Source: Vallitalea maricola
GTDB lineage: Bacteria > Bacillota > Clostridia > Lachnospirales > Vallitaleaceae
Length of the DNA: 59,808 nt
Assembly: GCF_036985595.1 (NCBI RefSeq)
Contig: NZ_BTPU01000012.1
Coordinates: 1-59,808 of the forward strand
Direction: 5' to 3'
Shown here in pieces: positions 1 through 8,097 of the stretch. The notes beneath the pieces were generated by a model. It saw only the letters and a list, made by a program, of their open reading frames with translations, was not told the DNA's origin and searched no databases. The number at the start of each line of letters is the position of its first letter. Position 1 is the stretch's first letter. Both the position numbers and the translations under genes were made by a program.

Positions 1-71
1 TTTACTAGCTTTGAGTAGGAAGGTGCTTGGTAAATTTTATTATCAATTATTGTAAATTAATTAGCGTAAAG

Positions 72-1019
72 TTATTTTTTGATAAATAATTCAGTAAACA
101 TATATCCGTATTTGCTTCCTTTTTGAATACCAACCCCAACATGTGTAAATTCAGGATTAAGAATATTTTTTCTATGTCCTGGTGAATTCATTAATGCTTC
201 ATGTGCTTCTTGAACTGACTTATTACCTGCAATGTTTTCTGCTGCACTTAGGTATTGAATACCAAAGTTCTTTAACATATCAAAAGGATTACCATAAGTA
301 GGTGAGTTATGACTGAAATAATTGTTATCGATCATATCCTTTGATTTTATCCTTGCGATTTCTGATAGTTGATTGTCAGCTGTTAGGGCTTTCAGACCAT
401 TTTGTTTTCTGGATTCATTTATTAAGTTAATAAGTTGTTGTTCTTCATTAGAAATATTCTTATTGGTTGTTGTGTTTTCAACTTCTGCATTATCATCAGC
501 TACAGTATTTTCATTATTACCTGTAGTATTTCCAGGTATTGGTTGGCGGTTGTTAATGCCTGTACCTGTTTGTGGGAGCTGCATTTGATTTGCTGCTCCA
601 GGTGTTTGAGTTCCAGGAGTCTTTCCTGTAGTAGTACCTGGGGTAGGTGTTGTGCCAGTAGCTGGAATTTGACCAACGTTACCTTTGTTAATAGCGTTAT
701 TAGGTAATACAGGGGTACATTGTTGCTGAGGTACAAAACCTATTTGGTTATTAGGTAGTTTAACACAATACCAATCTTCGTTTACTTTATTAATTACATT
801 AAGATTAGCATCTTTATTAACGGTTTGTAATACTTTTGAAGTGGCATCTACTCCCTGTGTTACATTACAATTATTAGCTGTTATCTTAACAGCTTTTACA
901 TCTCCTGTTTCATTAACTGAAGATTCTACACCTTTGACAGGTTCTTTATTAGTTGCACAAGATGTAAGAATCACAGTTGTCAACAATGTTAAAACTAATA
1001 GTGATTTTATTCTTTTCAT
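72..1019 (-). CDS. CAP-domain (SCP/PR1-like) surface lipoprotein with SH3-like domain
   Basis: A 315-residue exported protein, probably attached to the outer face of the membrane. The N-terminus is a lipoprotein signal ending in the lipobox LTSC (Cys21). Residues of about 45-100 look like a bacterial SH3 domain (the WYCVKLPNNQIGFV stretch). A Pro/Thr/Gly-rich linker of about 80 residues follows, then a YkwD-like CAP domain from about residue 195 to the end. Its usual signatures are visible: FSHNSP, AENIA and NSPGHRKNIL. The start is preceded by an AGGAGG site. Clostridial proteins of this build are usually spore- or wall-associated, but their reaction is mostly unknown, so no enzymatic role is claimed. 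It stands alone, transcribed towards the window edge. Confidence 0.9.
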   Translation of the reverse strand: MKRIKSLLVLTLLTTVILTSCATNKEPVKGVESSVNETGDVKAVKITANNCNVTQGVDATSKVLQTVNKDANLNVINKVNEDWYCVKLPNNQIGFVPQQQCTPVLPNNAINKGNVGQIPATGTTPTPGTTTGKTPGTQTPGAANQMQLPQTGTGINNRQPIPGNTTGNNENTVADDNAEVENTTTNKNISNEEQQLINLINESRKQNGLKALTADNQLSEIARIKSKDMIDNNYFSHNSPTYGNPFDMLKNFGIQYLSAAENIAGNKSVQEAHEALMNSPGHRKNILNPEFTHVGVGIQKGSKYGYMFTELFIKK

Positions 1020-1374
1020 AATATCCTCCTTATCTAAAATATTCTTTTATGAATTCTTAATGCTTATTATTCAGTTGTTAAAATAGAAAAATACATGAGT
1101 ATATATTTAAAAAAACTTATACCATTATTATTGGAAATGACAGATTTTTTATTAAAATAAAAACAAGAAAATAAGTATTATTTTACCTATTTAGAATAAA
1201 ATAGCCTATAATTTGTAAGGAGTTCAATATAATTACTGATTTTACATTTATTACCAAAAATAGTATTAGCTTTAAAAACATCAAAAAAAATTCATTTTAT
1301 TTACTTTACCTAAAGATTTGCTTAACAACTTAAAATATGATAATCTATTAAAAAACAAAAGTAGAGGTAGTAAA
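1020..1374. other. Divergent intergenic region
   Basis: An AT-rich gap of 355 bases between the CAP lipoprotein (minus) and the GntR-type regulator (plus). It holds the AGGAGG site of the lipoprotein gene at the left edge and a TATAAT box at 1207-1212 that could serve the regulator. No good -35 pairs with that box. No hairpin, riboswitch or small gene is evident. Confidence 0.5.
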
Positions 1375-2049
1375 ATGTACGATAAAGGTATTCTTTCGGA
1401 AAAAGTTGCAAATACAATAAAAGAGATGATCATAAATAAGAAATTAAAACCAGGGGATAAGATAGCTAATGAAATAGAGTTGACAAGTGAGTTAAATGTT
1501 AGTCGTTCAACTGTCAGAGAGGCAATAAAAATCCTAGTTTCAACTAATGTAGTAGAAGTACGCAGGGGTAAAGGGACTTTTGTTTCAAGCAAACCTGGAT
1601 TATCAAAGGATCCATTAGGGGTATGTTTTATGGATAAAAAAAATCTATTAAAAGACCTCTATGAGTCAAGATTAATAATTGAACCAGGCATATGTGCTCT
1701 AGCAGCTATAAGAGCAACTGAAGAAAATATAATTCAATTAGAAGCCAGTTTTGCCAAAATAGAAAAAGAAATTCTTAGTAACAAAGACCATACAGAAACT
1801 GATATACAGTTTCACAATATTATAGCAAAAAGCAGTCAGAACCCTATAATCAATCGTATATTACCTATTATCAATGAGGGTATTTCAGAAGGGTATAGGG
1901 AAACTAAAGATATATCAGAGAGTGGAGATACTGTATTGTATCATCATAAAAAAATCCTAGAAGCCATTAAAAAAGGGGATTCAGAATTAGCAAGAAAATG
2001 TATGACAGACCACCTAAGGTATGGAATGGAACAGATAATCAACAAATAG
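1375..2049 (+). CDS. FadR-subfamily GntR transcriptional regulator
   Basis: A 224-residue DNA-binding regulator. The N-terminal winged helix (about residues 5-70) has the classic pattern of a GntR protein: KLKPGDKI, then VSRSTVREAIKIL, then the wing RRGKGTFV. The remaining ~150 residues are all-helical and fit an FCD ligand-binding domain. ATG at 1375 was chosen because GTAGAGGTAG sits just upstream; an earlier in-frame codon at 1318 has no ribosome site. FadR-subfamily members often sense sugar acids or carboxylates. The next gene is a KDG-kinase-like protein, so this is probably its local regulator. Three tandem heptads near that gene's promoter (2142-2162) are a possible target. The ligand is an inference. 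Confidence 0.9.
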   Translation: MYDKGILSEKVANTIKEMIINKKLKPGDKIANEIELTSELNVSRSTVREAIKILVSTNVVEVRRGKGTFVSSKPGLSKDPLGVCFMDKKNLLKDLYESRLIIEPGICALAAIRATEENIIQLEASFAKIEKEILSNKDHTETDIQFHNIIAKSSQNPIINRILPIINEGISEGYRETKDISESGDTVLYHHKKILEAIKKGDSELARKCMTDHLRYGMEQIINK

Positions 2050-2103
2050 TATTAATAGTAAGTGAATGTAGTCAATGAACAATACTTAATTAGGTTAAAT
2101 AAC

Positions 2104-2132
2104 TTGCATTTGTACATGATTTTTAATATAAT
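2104..2132 (+). promoter_or_regulatory. Promoter of the sugar kinase gene
   Basis: TTGCAT at 2104-2109 and a perfect TATAAT at 2127-2132 are separated by 17 bases. This is a good sigma-A-type promoter about 50 bases before the kinase start codon. Confidence 0.7.
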
Positions 2133-2141
2133 GTAATTAGA

Positions 2142-2162
2142 GACATCAGACATCGGACAATA
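2142..2162 (+). repeat. Three tandem 7-base repeats, candidate operator
   Basis: GACATCA, GACATCG and GACAATA follow one another without a gap. They start about 10 bases after the -10 box, so a bound protein would block the start of transcription. The neighbouring FadR-type regulator is the obvious candidate to bind here. The regulatory role is an inference. Confidence 0.45.
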
Positions 2163-2182
2163 CAATTGAGGAGGTTATTAGA

Positions 2183-3154
2183 ATGATAGATATGGTAGAC
2201 AAAAAAATGGATGTAATTACTTTTGGTGAAAGTATGGTTTTATTTAATCCTGATGCAAAAGGTCCTCTTAGATATATACATACTTTTTCTAAGGCACTAG
2301 CTGGTGCTGAATCTAATGTTGCTATTGCTTTAGCTAGGTTAGAACATAATGTGGGTTGGTTTTCCAAATTAGGTGATGATGAATTTGGTAGATATATTGA
2401 GTGTTTTATCAGGGGTGAAGGAGTTGATATATCTAGAGTTATAAAAGATAATGCAAAAAGCACAGGTCTTCTTTTCAAAGAAAGATTTGCTCATGTTAAT
2501 CCTAATGTTTATTACTATAGAAAAAATTCAGCAGCTAGTTATTTATCTTCTGATGACATAGATTATGAATATATTAAAAGTGCTAAGATACTTCACGTAA
2601 CAGGTATAACTCCTGCTCTATCAGAAAGTGCAAAAGAGACTGTTATTAAGGTTGTGGATTATGCAAAAAAGAATGATGTGATTATATCTTTTGATCCTAA
2701 TATCAGACTGAAACTATGGTCAATTGAAGAAGCGAAACCAGTAATACTGGAATTGTGTAAAAAAGCAGATATATTATTCCCTGGGATTGATGAGGCTGAG
2801 ATGCTTTTAGGAATAAGTGAACCAAGAGAAATCATTAAGGCTTTTCATGAAATGGGAACTAAGATGGTGGCACTAAAATTAGGTAAAGAAGGATGCAGAG
2901 TATCTAACAAAAAAGAAGAATATTTTGTTAATGGATATACAGTTAAGACTATGGAAGACAGTGTTGGTGCCGGAGATGGATTTGCTGCAGGTTTTCTAAG
3001 TGGATTACTAAAAAATAGATCATTAAAAGAATGTGGAGAATATGCCAATGGAGTAGGGGCAATGGCTACTCTTGTAAAAGGAGATGTAGAAGGTTTACCA
3101 ACATATGACCAACTTCTTACTTTTATTAATAAGAAAAAATATGTGGATAGATAA
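2183..3154 (+). CDS. kdgK: PfkB-family sugar kinase, probably 2-keto-3-deoxygluconate kinase
   Basis: A 323-residue cytosolic ribokinase-like (PfkB) enzyme that would use ATP to phosphorylate a sugar acid or sugar. The first PfkB signature region is near residues 35-45 (GAESNVAIALARL). The second, with the catalytic Asp and anion hole, is DSVGAGDGFAAGFLSG near residue 260. Length and N-terminal wording (VITFGESMVLFNP) fit KdgK better than fructokinase or ribokinase. ATG at 2183 follows GAGGAGG at good spacing; 2192 and 2207 are weaker alternatives. It has its own promoter and ends at a strong terminator. No KDPG aldolase lies next to it, so the substrate is unproven. Confidence 0.85.
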   Translation: MIDMVDKKMDVITFGESMVLFNPDAKGPLRYIHTFSKALAGAESNVAIALARLEHNVGWFSKLGDDEFGRYIECFIRGEGVDISRVIKDNAKSTGLLFKERFAHVNPNVYYYRKNSAASYLSSDDIDYEYIKSAKILHVTGITPALSESAKETVIKVVDYAKKNDVIISFDPNIRLKLWSIEEAKPVILELCKKADILFPGIDEAEMLLGISEPREIIKAFHEMGTKMVALKLGKEGCRVSNKKEEYFVNGYTVKTMEDSVGAGDGFAAGFLSGLLKNRSLKECGEYANGVGAMATLVKGDVEGLPTYDQLLTFINKKKYVDR

Positions 3155-3203
3155 CTTGTAATATTGTTTTTGGAATAAGTGAAATAGATGTTAGTTATGA
3201 TAG

Positions 3204-3246
3204 GATTAAGGAAGCAGTGCCAGCAATTGCATCCTTAATCTTTTTT
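3204..3246 (+). terminator. Intrinsic terminator after the sugar kinase
   Basis: A perfect 9-base stem, GATTAAGGA (3204-3212) with TCCTTAATC (3232-3240), is followed directly by six T residues. Confidence 0.85.
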
Positions 3247-3326
3247 ATTAATAATAGAACTAATCTAGCTCTAAATATATCTGTTAATATTATTGTAGTG
3301 AATAATAAGATATTATTGTATAAATA

Positions 3327-3355
3327 TTGACAATTTAAGACTATTATTTTAGTAT
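3327..3355 (+). promoter_or_regulatory. Promoter P1 of the lipoprotein gene, with BlaI-type operator
   Basis: TTGACA (3327-3332), a 17-base spacer and TAGTAT (3350-3355). The same -35, spacer length and -10 recur at 4829-4857 before the BlaI-like gene. The spacer carries AGACTATTATTTTAGT (3338-3353), which matches 14 of 16 positions of the palindromic operator at the second promoter. A weaker half-site, AATAGTC, lies at 3372-3378. The gene starts about 145 bases downstream. Confidence 0.7.
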
Positions 3356-3499
3356 TAAAGAAAGTTGTTGAAATAGTCATCTGTAAGTTTATATTACAAG
3401 ATTACTAGATAAAAATATATAACAATGTCGGGAAGGGTGTGTAAATAAAACTTGTTTATTTAAAGTAACAGTAAATTGTGTAGAAAGTAGGGGAATATA

Positions 3500-4795
3500 A
3501 TGAAGAGACAAGGGATATTAATGATTCTGATTGTATTTATATTAACATCATGTAAATCTAAATCAGATGAATATGTCTATACGTATGTAAAATTAGAAGA
3601 TATAAATTCAGAAGATATACAGGAGATAGAACTTGAATTTGAATTAGAAGGTAGTCCATTATTTATTGAAGAAATGTCAGACGGTTATATATGCGCAACC
3701 TATAAAAAATCCGAAAAACCTAATCAAGACCCTATAAAACTTAAACAGTATTATTATACACCTATAATACGAAAGCTAGATAAAAATTATAAAATAATAT
3801 GGGAAAAGCAATTTGACGGTAAGGGACATGTAGAAGCTCTACAAGTTCGTGATGACGATAGCTTTATCTTGACCGTTGATTTACAGTGTAGAACTGTTAT
3901 TGGATATGATAAAGATGGTAATAAGCTTTGGAGTAAGATATTTAATGATAAACCAGAGGTAATGCTTACTGATTCTGGAGATATAGCTGTTTGTGAAAAT
4001 CGTTACGCATATAATGATACATTTATGACTAAGATAGATAAAAATGGTAATATTGTATATTCTAAGGCACTAGATGGTAGTGGTACTCATTGTATAGCAG
4101 AATACAATGGAGATATTGGCATTCTTGTACAAGGATACTCAAACTCTACAAAGAGTAATTTAGCAGGCGATAAAGGAGAAAATAATTTTTTTGTAGCATG
4201 TATTAATGAAAAAGATTTTGAAGTAAAATGGTTATATGATTCTAATAAAAGTTACGGAACAAAAAAATCAATATATATGTATGACGATAAAGTATATTTG
4301 ACTTTACGTAAACAAGATAATTTTTTGAGTAAGGATGAATATTGGTTAGTAATACTTGATAACAATGGCAAAGAATGTGGTAGTATGAAATATGATCCTG
4401 ATTCTGATTTCTTAGACTGGGGAAATTGTGTAACTATTTTAGATAACAAAGATATAATAGTGGGAAGCAGTGAGATAGTATATAACGGTTTCTTAATAAT
4501 ATTTGATCATAACGGCAAGAGGAAAAAAATTATTAAAGACCTGAAATATCCTCTTGATACAATTACACCAACTGATGATGGTGGATTTATAGTAAAGAGT
4601 CAAAGAACTATAGGCAATATACCAACTCCAGCAGTATTATCTACAATTTGGACTGATACGGAAGTTGTAATAGTAAAATATAATAGTGATTATGAAGTAG
4701 AATGGCGTAAGACATATGATAAATACAAAGATAGCAAATTAGTTGATTGCATTATACCATTAAGAGATGGAAGGGTTATTGTAGAAGCACAATAA
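3500..4795 (+). CDS. Secreted lipoprotein, beta-propeller-like, paralogue of the gene at 6272
   Basis: A 431-residue lipoprotein with the signal MKRQGILMILIVFILTSC (lipobox Cys18), so it should sit on the outer face of the membrane. The body is a series of short repeats of the type 'IxKxDxxGNxxWxKxF' (for example YDKDGNKLWSKIF), as seen in PQQ/WD-like propellers. The C-terminal ~100 residues (TPTDDGGFIVKS, VEWRKTYDKYK) match the second lipoprotein closely. No catalytic motif is visible. It has its own copy of the BlaI-type promoter/operator, so it should be co-regulated with blaI-blaR-lipoprotein 2 downstream. I infer a sensing or ligand-binding role; the true function is unknown. Confidence 0.8.
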   Translation: MKRQGILMILIVFILTSCKSKSDEYVYTYVKLEDINSEDIQEIELEFELEGSPLFIEEMSDGYICATYKKSEKPNQDPIKLKQYYYTPIIRKLDKNYKIIWEKQFDGKGHVEALQVRDDDSFILTVDLQCRTVIGYDKDGNKLWSKIFNDKPEVMLTDSGDIAVCENRYAYNDTFMTKIDKNGNIVYSKALDGSGTHCIAEYNGDIGILVQGYSNSTKSNLAGDKGENNFFVACINEKDFEVKWLYDSNKSYGTKKSIYMYDDKVYLTLRKQDNFLSKDEYWLVILDNNGKECGSMKYDPDSDFLDWGNCVTILDNKDIIVGSSEIVYNGFLIIFDHNGKRKKIIKDLKYPLDTITPTDDGGFIVKSQRTIGNIPTPAVLSTIWTDTEVVIVKYNSDYEVEWRKTYDKYKDSKLVDCIIPLRDGRVIVEAQ

Positions 4796-4828
4796 AGTTT
4801 TTCTATAATAAAATATTATACTTAGTTA

Positions 4829-4857
4829 TTGACAGCTTCAGACTATTGTAGTAGTAT
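4829..4857 (+). promoter_or_regulatory. Promoter P2 of the blaI-like operon
   Basis: TTGACA (4829-4834), a 17-base spacer and TAGTAT (4852-4857), the same as P1 at 3327. Operator copy 1, AGACTATTGTAGTAGT (4840-4855), overlaps the spacer and -10. Bound repressor would therefore hide the promoter. Confidence 0.8.
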
Positions 4858-4883
4858 AAAAGTGGAAACTATTATAATAGTCT
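4840..4883. promoter_or_regulatory. Paired BlaI/MecI-type operators
   Basis: Two inverted copies of one site. Copy 1 is 4840-4855; copy 2 is ACTATTATAATAGTCT at 4868-4883. Copy 2 contains a perfect 14-base palindrome (4868-4881). Copy 1 read against the reverse complement of copy 2 matches 14 of 16 bases. The centres are 26 bases apart. BlaI and MecI bind pairs of dyads in this way. Copy 2 lies between the transcription start and the ribosome site of the repressor gene, so autoregulation is likely. Confidence 0.75.
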
Positions 4884-4894
4884 GGAGTGGTTTT

Positions 4895-5260
4895 ATGGAA
4901 CTGATTAAGTTATTTGACTCGGAATTAAGGCTTATGGAACTTATTTGGCAGCAGCAGGAAAGTACAACAGCTAAGGAATTAAGTCTTATTGCGGCTGAGG
5001 TTATAGGGTGGAATAAGAATACGACCTATACTATTTTGAAGAAGTTGATAGCAAAAGGAGCCATAGAGCGTATAGAACCAAACTTTGTATGCAAGCCTCT
5101 TATAACAAGAGAGAGAGTACAGCTAGACGAGACTAGGAAACTCATAGACAAATTATATGATGGTTCTATAAGGACTTTTTTTACTTCGTTTATTAAGAAA
5201 GAACATTTGTCCAAAGAAGAGATAGAAGAGCTCAAAGATATTATTAATAAGGAGCTGTAA
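4895..5260 (+). CDS. blaI: BlaI/MecI-family transcriptional repressor
   Basis: A 121-residue winged-helix repressor of the penicillinase-repressor family. The N-terminal part has the family pattern: ELRLMELIWQQ, then TAKELS, then GWNKNTTYTILKKLIAKGAIER as recognition helix and wing. The acidic helical C-terminus should dimerise. BlaI proteins are inactivated by cleavage downstream of the membrane protease BlaR. ATG at 4895 was chosen because TCTGGAGTGG precedes it; an upstream codon at 4829 lies inside the promoter. It overlaps no gene and is followed 12 bases later by the protease gene. No beta-lactamase or penicillin-binding protein gene is nearby, so the regulon is probably not about beta-lactams. 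Confidence 0.9.
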   Translation: MELIKLFDSELRLMELIWQQQESTTAKELSLIAAEVIGWNKNTTYTILKKLIAKGAIERIEPNFVCKPLITRERVQLDETRKLIDKLYDGSIRTFFTSFIKKEHLSKEEIEELKDIINKEL

Positions 5261-5272
5261 AGGGTGATTACT

Positions 5273-6259
5273 ATGATAAAAAATATATTTTACTACATTT
5301 TAAATATGAGTATAATAGCAGCTATCATAGTAGTTATACTTCTATTAATTAGAGCTGTTTTCGGGAAGTGGCTGCAAAAACCATTGATTTATGCTCTATG
5401 GGGTATTGTTTTATTTCGTTTGCTGATTCCAATATCCATATCAAGCGAACTCAGTCTAATAAATATGGTGAATCCTGATTTTGCTAAGGCTATTGTCGTA
5501 TCTGATGCTAATAATGGTGTAACGGATATAACTTATAGTGTAACTAATGTGATGCAGCTTGCAGAAAAATATAATCCCATAGAATATAAGACCAATAGGA
5601 TAGAAAAGATTTTTAATATTTTTGGTCTTATATGGTTGATTGGAGCTGTTTTATTTGTCTTAGTAGCTATTATAATCTACAGAATAACCATGAAACGTCT
5701 TAATCAGGCTGTAAAATTAGAATATGATATCAGAATCTTAGAAAAATACAAGGAACGATTAAATGTGAATAGTGAAATAGGGGTCTATGAATCAGGTTTT
5801 ATAAATACTCCAATTGTAAGTGGAATATTGAAGACTAAAATTATTATACCTAAGAATATAAAACCAGATTTCTTGGAATACATATTGATTCATGAGTTAT
5901 CCCATATAAAAAGGAAAGATAATATATGGAAGTTACTGACTATATTAGCAGTATGCATCCATTGGTTCAATCCTTTTGCATGGTTGTTTCTATGGATTTC
6001 AGAACGTGATATGGAAAATGCTTGTGACTATAAGGTATTGAGGAACATTCCAGACAATAAAAGAAAGAATTATGCATTATCATTAGTAGAGTTAGCGGAT
6101 AGTCAAAGATTACCCTTTCCTGCATTAGGCAACACAGCAGTGAAACAAAGGTTAATCAATATTTCAACGTATAAGAGGATATCTACTATTATGCTGATAA
6201 TTACTTCTATTCTATGTATGATAGTTACAATATTGTTAATAACGAATCCTATTACATAA
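5273..6259 (+). CDS. BlaR1/MecR1-type M56 membrane metalloprotease lacking the sensor domain
   Basis: A 328-residue integral membrane protease. Hydrophobic helices lie near residues 1-25, 35-50 and 110-135, with a last one at the very C-terminus (IMLIITSILCMIVTILLI). The zinc motif HELSH (His207, Glu208, His211) and the downstream ERDMENACD, holding the third ligand, are intact. In BlaR1 and MecR1 this module is followed by a penicillin-binding sensor domain of about 250 residues. Here the protein stops after the last helix, so the signal must come from elsewhere. ATG 5273 matches the usual family start and has AGGGTG before it; GTG 5264 is the alternative. It is cotranscribed with blaI and lipoprotein 2. 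Confidence 0.9.
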   Translation: MIKNIFYYILNMSIIAAIIVVILLLIRAVFGKWLQKPLIYALWGIVLFRLLIPISISSELSLINMVNPDFAKAIVVSDANNGVTDITYSVTNVMQLAEKYNPIEYKTNRIEKIFNIFGLIWLIGAVLFVLVAIIIYRITMKRLNQAVKLEYDIRILEKYKERLNVNSEIGVYESGFINTPIVSGILKTKIIIPKNIKPDFLEYILIHELSHIKRKDNIWKLLTILAVCIHWFNPFAWLFLWISERDMENACDYKVLRNIPDNKRKNYALSLVELADSQRLPFPALGNTAVKQRLINISTYKRISTIMLIITSILCMIVTILLITNPIT

Positions 6260-6271
6260 GGGGTGTATATA

Positions 6272-7795
6272 ATGAAAAGAAATAGGATATTAATGGCTGC
6301 AGTATTAATAGCGTTAGTACTGACATCATGTAAGCATAATATTATAGCTAAAGAAAATTCATTAATACTAGATAAAAAAGCTGAGCCAGAAATAGTACAA
6401 GAAGAAGTAAAAATTATTGATGATTTATTTGGGGATAAAAAGTATTGGAATAAGATAGGACAATATGATACTAATTATGTTAAATTGAAAGATATAAATA
6501 AAGAAGATATAGAAGAAATAGAAGTTTATTTTTCTATGTTAGGGGAGTCTTCTACCATAAAAGAATTATCTGATGGTTACATAACTGTTGGTCTAAAAAA
6601 ATATGTAAAAAGCGAAAGATTAACAAAAAATAAAGCAGCTTTTTACTACAAACCTATATTTCAAAAACTTGATGAAACAGGTAAGATAGTATGGGAAAAA
6701 GAGTTAAATGAGAATATACCTTCTGGTTCTATAAAGCATCTACTAACTTTTGAAGATGACAGCTTTTTATTCGCAGTTGATTCTTATCCACAATGGATAA
6801 ATGGAAAACTAACGAAGGAAAATAGTTATATAGTTAAGTTTGATAAAGAGGGTAATCAGCTATGGAAACAAGAATTTGATAATTTTTCTAGAGATATGTT
6901 TGTTGATATACTACTAACTGATTCCAAAGAAATATTTACTATTGGGGAATGGATGGCAAAAGATGGTAAGGCATCCATTAATGAAGAACAAATTGTTAAT
7001 GGTGACGGTAGTAATGACATTGTTATAACTAAATTAGATTCAAAAGGCAATATTGTTGGTCAGAAGAGCTTTGGAGGTAGTGATTATGAGGACCTATATG
7101 TATCAAAATATGATAAAGATATGGGTATCATAATAAAAGGCCGTACTAGGTCAAAAGATGGAAGCCTTGCAATAAATGGTAAAGAAGATAGTAAGATTTT
7201 TGTTGCATGTATTGATGAAAAGGACCTAAAAATCAAATGGGTTCATCATTTAGAAGAAAATTATTCACCATATAACCAATTATATATTGATAATGGCCTG
7301 GTATATGTGGCTGTTGACGGGGGCTCAACTCATTCAAAAGAGAATAAGGGTCAGATAATAACTATTAATAATGAGGGAAAAGTAACTAATACCATAACAA
7401 ATATTTATCCTGAACCTGAGAGATGGGCAGAATCTATGATTACACTAAATAATCATGATATAATTGTGGGATGTGGTAATCAAAACGTAGGTACATTAAG
7501 AATATTCAGTAATTCAGGGGAAGAAAAGAAAATAATCAAGAACCTGAACTTGTCGCCTAATGAAATTATACCTACAGATGATGGTGGATTCATAATTAAA
7601 AGTATAAGAGAAATAGAAACCATACCTCAACCACCATACATATCAAGTATATGGTTCGACCATGAAATTGTTATAATAAAATATGATAGTGATTATAGAG
7701 TTGAATGGCGTAAGACATATGACAAATATAAGGGAAGTATAGAAGTAGAAAAAGTGATACCATTAAAGAATAACAAAGTTATTGTTGAAAAATAA
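6272..7795 (+). CDS. Secreted lipoprotein, beta-propeller-like, paralogue of the gene at 3500
   Basis: A 507-residue lipoprotein; the signal peptide ends in LTSC (Cys20). It has the same repeat style as the gene at 3500 (for example VKFDKEGNQLWKQEF and ITKLDSKGNIVGQKSFGG). It shares the C-terminal block DDGGFIIKS ... VEWRKTYDKYK ... IPLKNNKVIVE. It is about 75 residues longer, mainly through an extra segment after the signal peptide. The repeats are typical of secreted propeller proteins with no known enzyme activity. ATG at 6272 is placed by AAGGGGTG; it starts 12 bases after the protease gene, so translation is probably coupled. The paired arrangement suggests it supplies the outside sensor that the protease lacks, but this is an inference. 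Confidence 0.8.
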   Translation: MKRNRILMAAVLIALVLTSCKHNIIAKENSLILDKKAEPEIVQEEVKIIDDLFGDKKYWNKIGQYDTNYVKLKDINKEDIEEIEVYFSMLGESSTIKELSDGYITVGLKKYVKSERLTKNKAAFYYKPIFQKLDETGKIVWEKELNENIPSGSIKHLLTFEDDSFLFAVDSYPQWINGKLTKENSYIVKFDKEGNQLWKQEFDNFSRDMFVDILLTDSKEIFTIGEWMAKDGKASINEEQIVNGDGSNDIVITKLDSKGNIVGQKSFGGSDYEDLYVSKYDKDMGIIIKGRTRSKDGSLAINGKEDSKIFVACIDEKDLKIKWVHHLEENYSPYNQLYIDNGLVYVAVDGGSTHSKENKGQIITINNEGKVTNTITNIYPEPERWAESMITLNNHDIIVGCGNQNVGTLRIFSNSGEEKKIIKNLNLSPNEIIPTDDGGFIIKSIREIETIPQPPYISSIWFDHEIVIIKYDSDYRVEWRKTYDKYKGSIEVEKVIPLKNNKVIVEK

Positions 7796-8097
7796 GTAGT
7801 TTGATGGGAGTAAAATATTTAATAAAGTTATATAGTATGTATGATTCTAGATATATTAGGGATAATTAAACATGAGGGATATAATATATAGCACCTTGAT
7901 TGAGAAATTAATCAGGGTGCTAATTATTTATGAATTTTTATGAAAAGTAATATAATATGTAGATAAATATTAGATAAGATAGTATAATTAGGACAAAAGA
8001 CATATATGAATGGTAATATAATGTAAATTATTGGATAAATTACAGTTTTTTAGTAATAATACTGTGAAAAAAATTATATTAGGAAAGAAGTGATTTT
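7796..8097. other. Intergenic region with terminator
   Basis: A 302-base gap. A 12-base hairpin (7890-7921, one G-U pair) ends the blaI operon. The rest is AT-rich, ending in AGGAAAGAAGTG before the GTG start of the sigma factor. I see no clear -35/-10 pair for the sigma operon. Confidence 0.5.
7890..7930 (+). terminator. Terminator after the BlaI/BlaR-lipoprotein operon
   Basis: AGCACCTTGATT (7890-7901) pairs with AATCAGGGTGCT (7910-7921) over 12 bases including one G-U pair. A T-rich but interrupted tail follows. Confidence 0.7.

Larger units (their letters stand above)
3155..3499. other. Intergenic region before the first lipoprotein gene
   Basis: These 345 bases hold the kinase terminator (3204-3246), promoter P1 with its operator (3327-3355) and an AT-rich leader of about 140 bases. 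GGGAAGGGTG at 3430-3439 looks like a ribosome site but no open frame follows it. The real start at 3500 is preceded by a weaker AGTAGGGG. Confidence 0.6.

Noticed and set aside
1..71. Possible gene end or terminator at the left edge
   Set aside because: Only 71 AT-rich bases with no stable hairpin or coding signal.
3430..3439. A ribosome-site-like GGGAAGGGTG with no gene
   Set aside because: No open frame starts within a fitting distance; taken as chance in a purine-rich stretch.
4895..6259. Beta-lactam resistance regulators (BlaI/BlaR1)
   Set aside because: The families are right, but the sensor domain is absent and no beta-lactamase or PBP gene is nearby, so a resistance call would be misleading.
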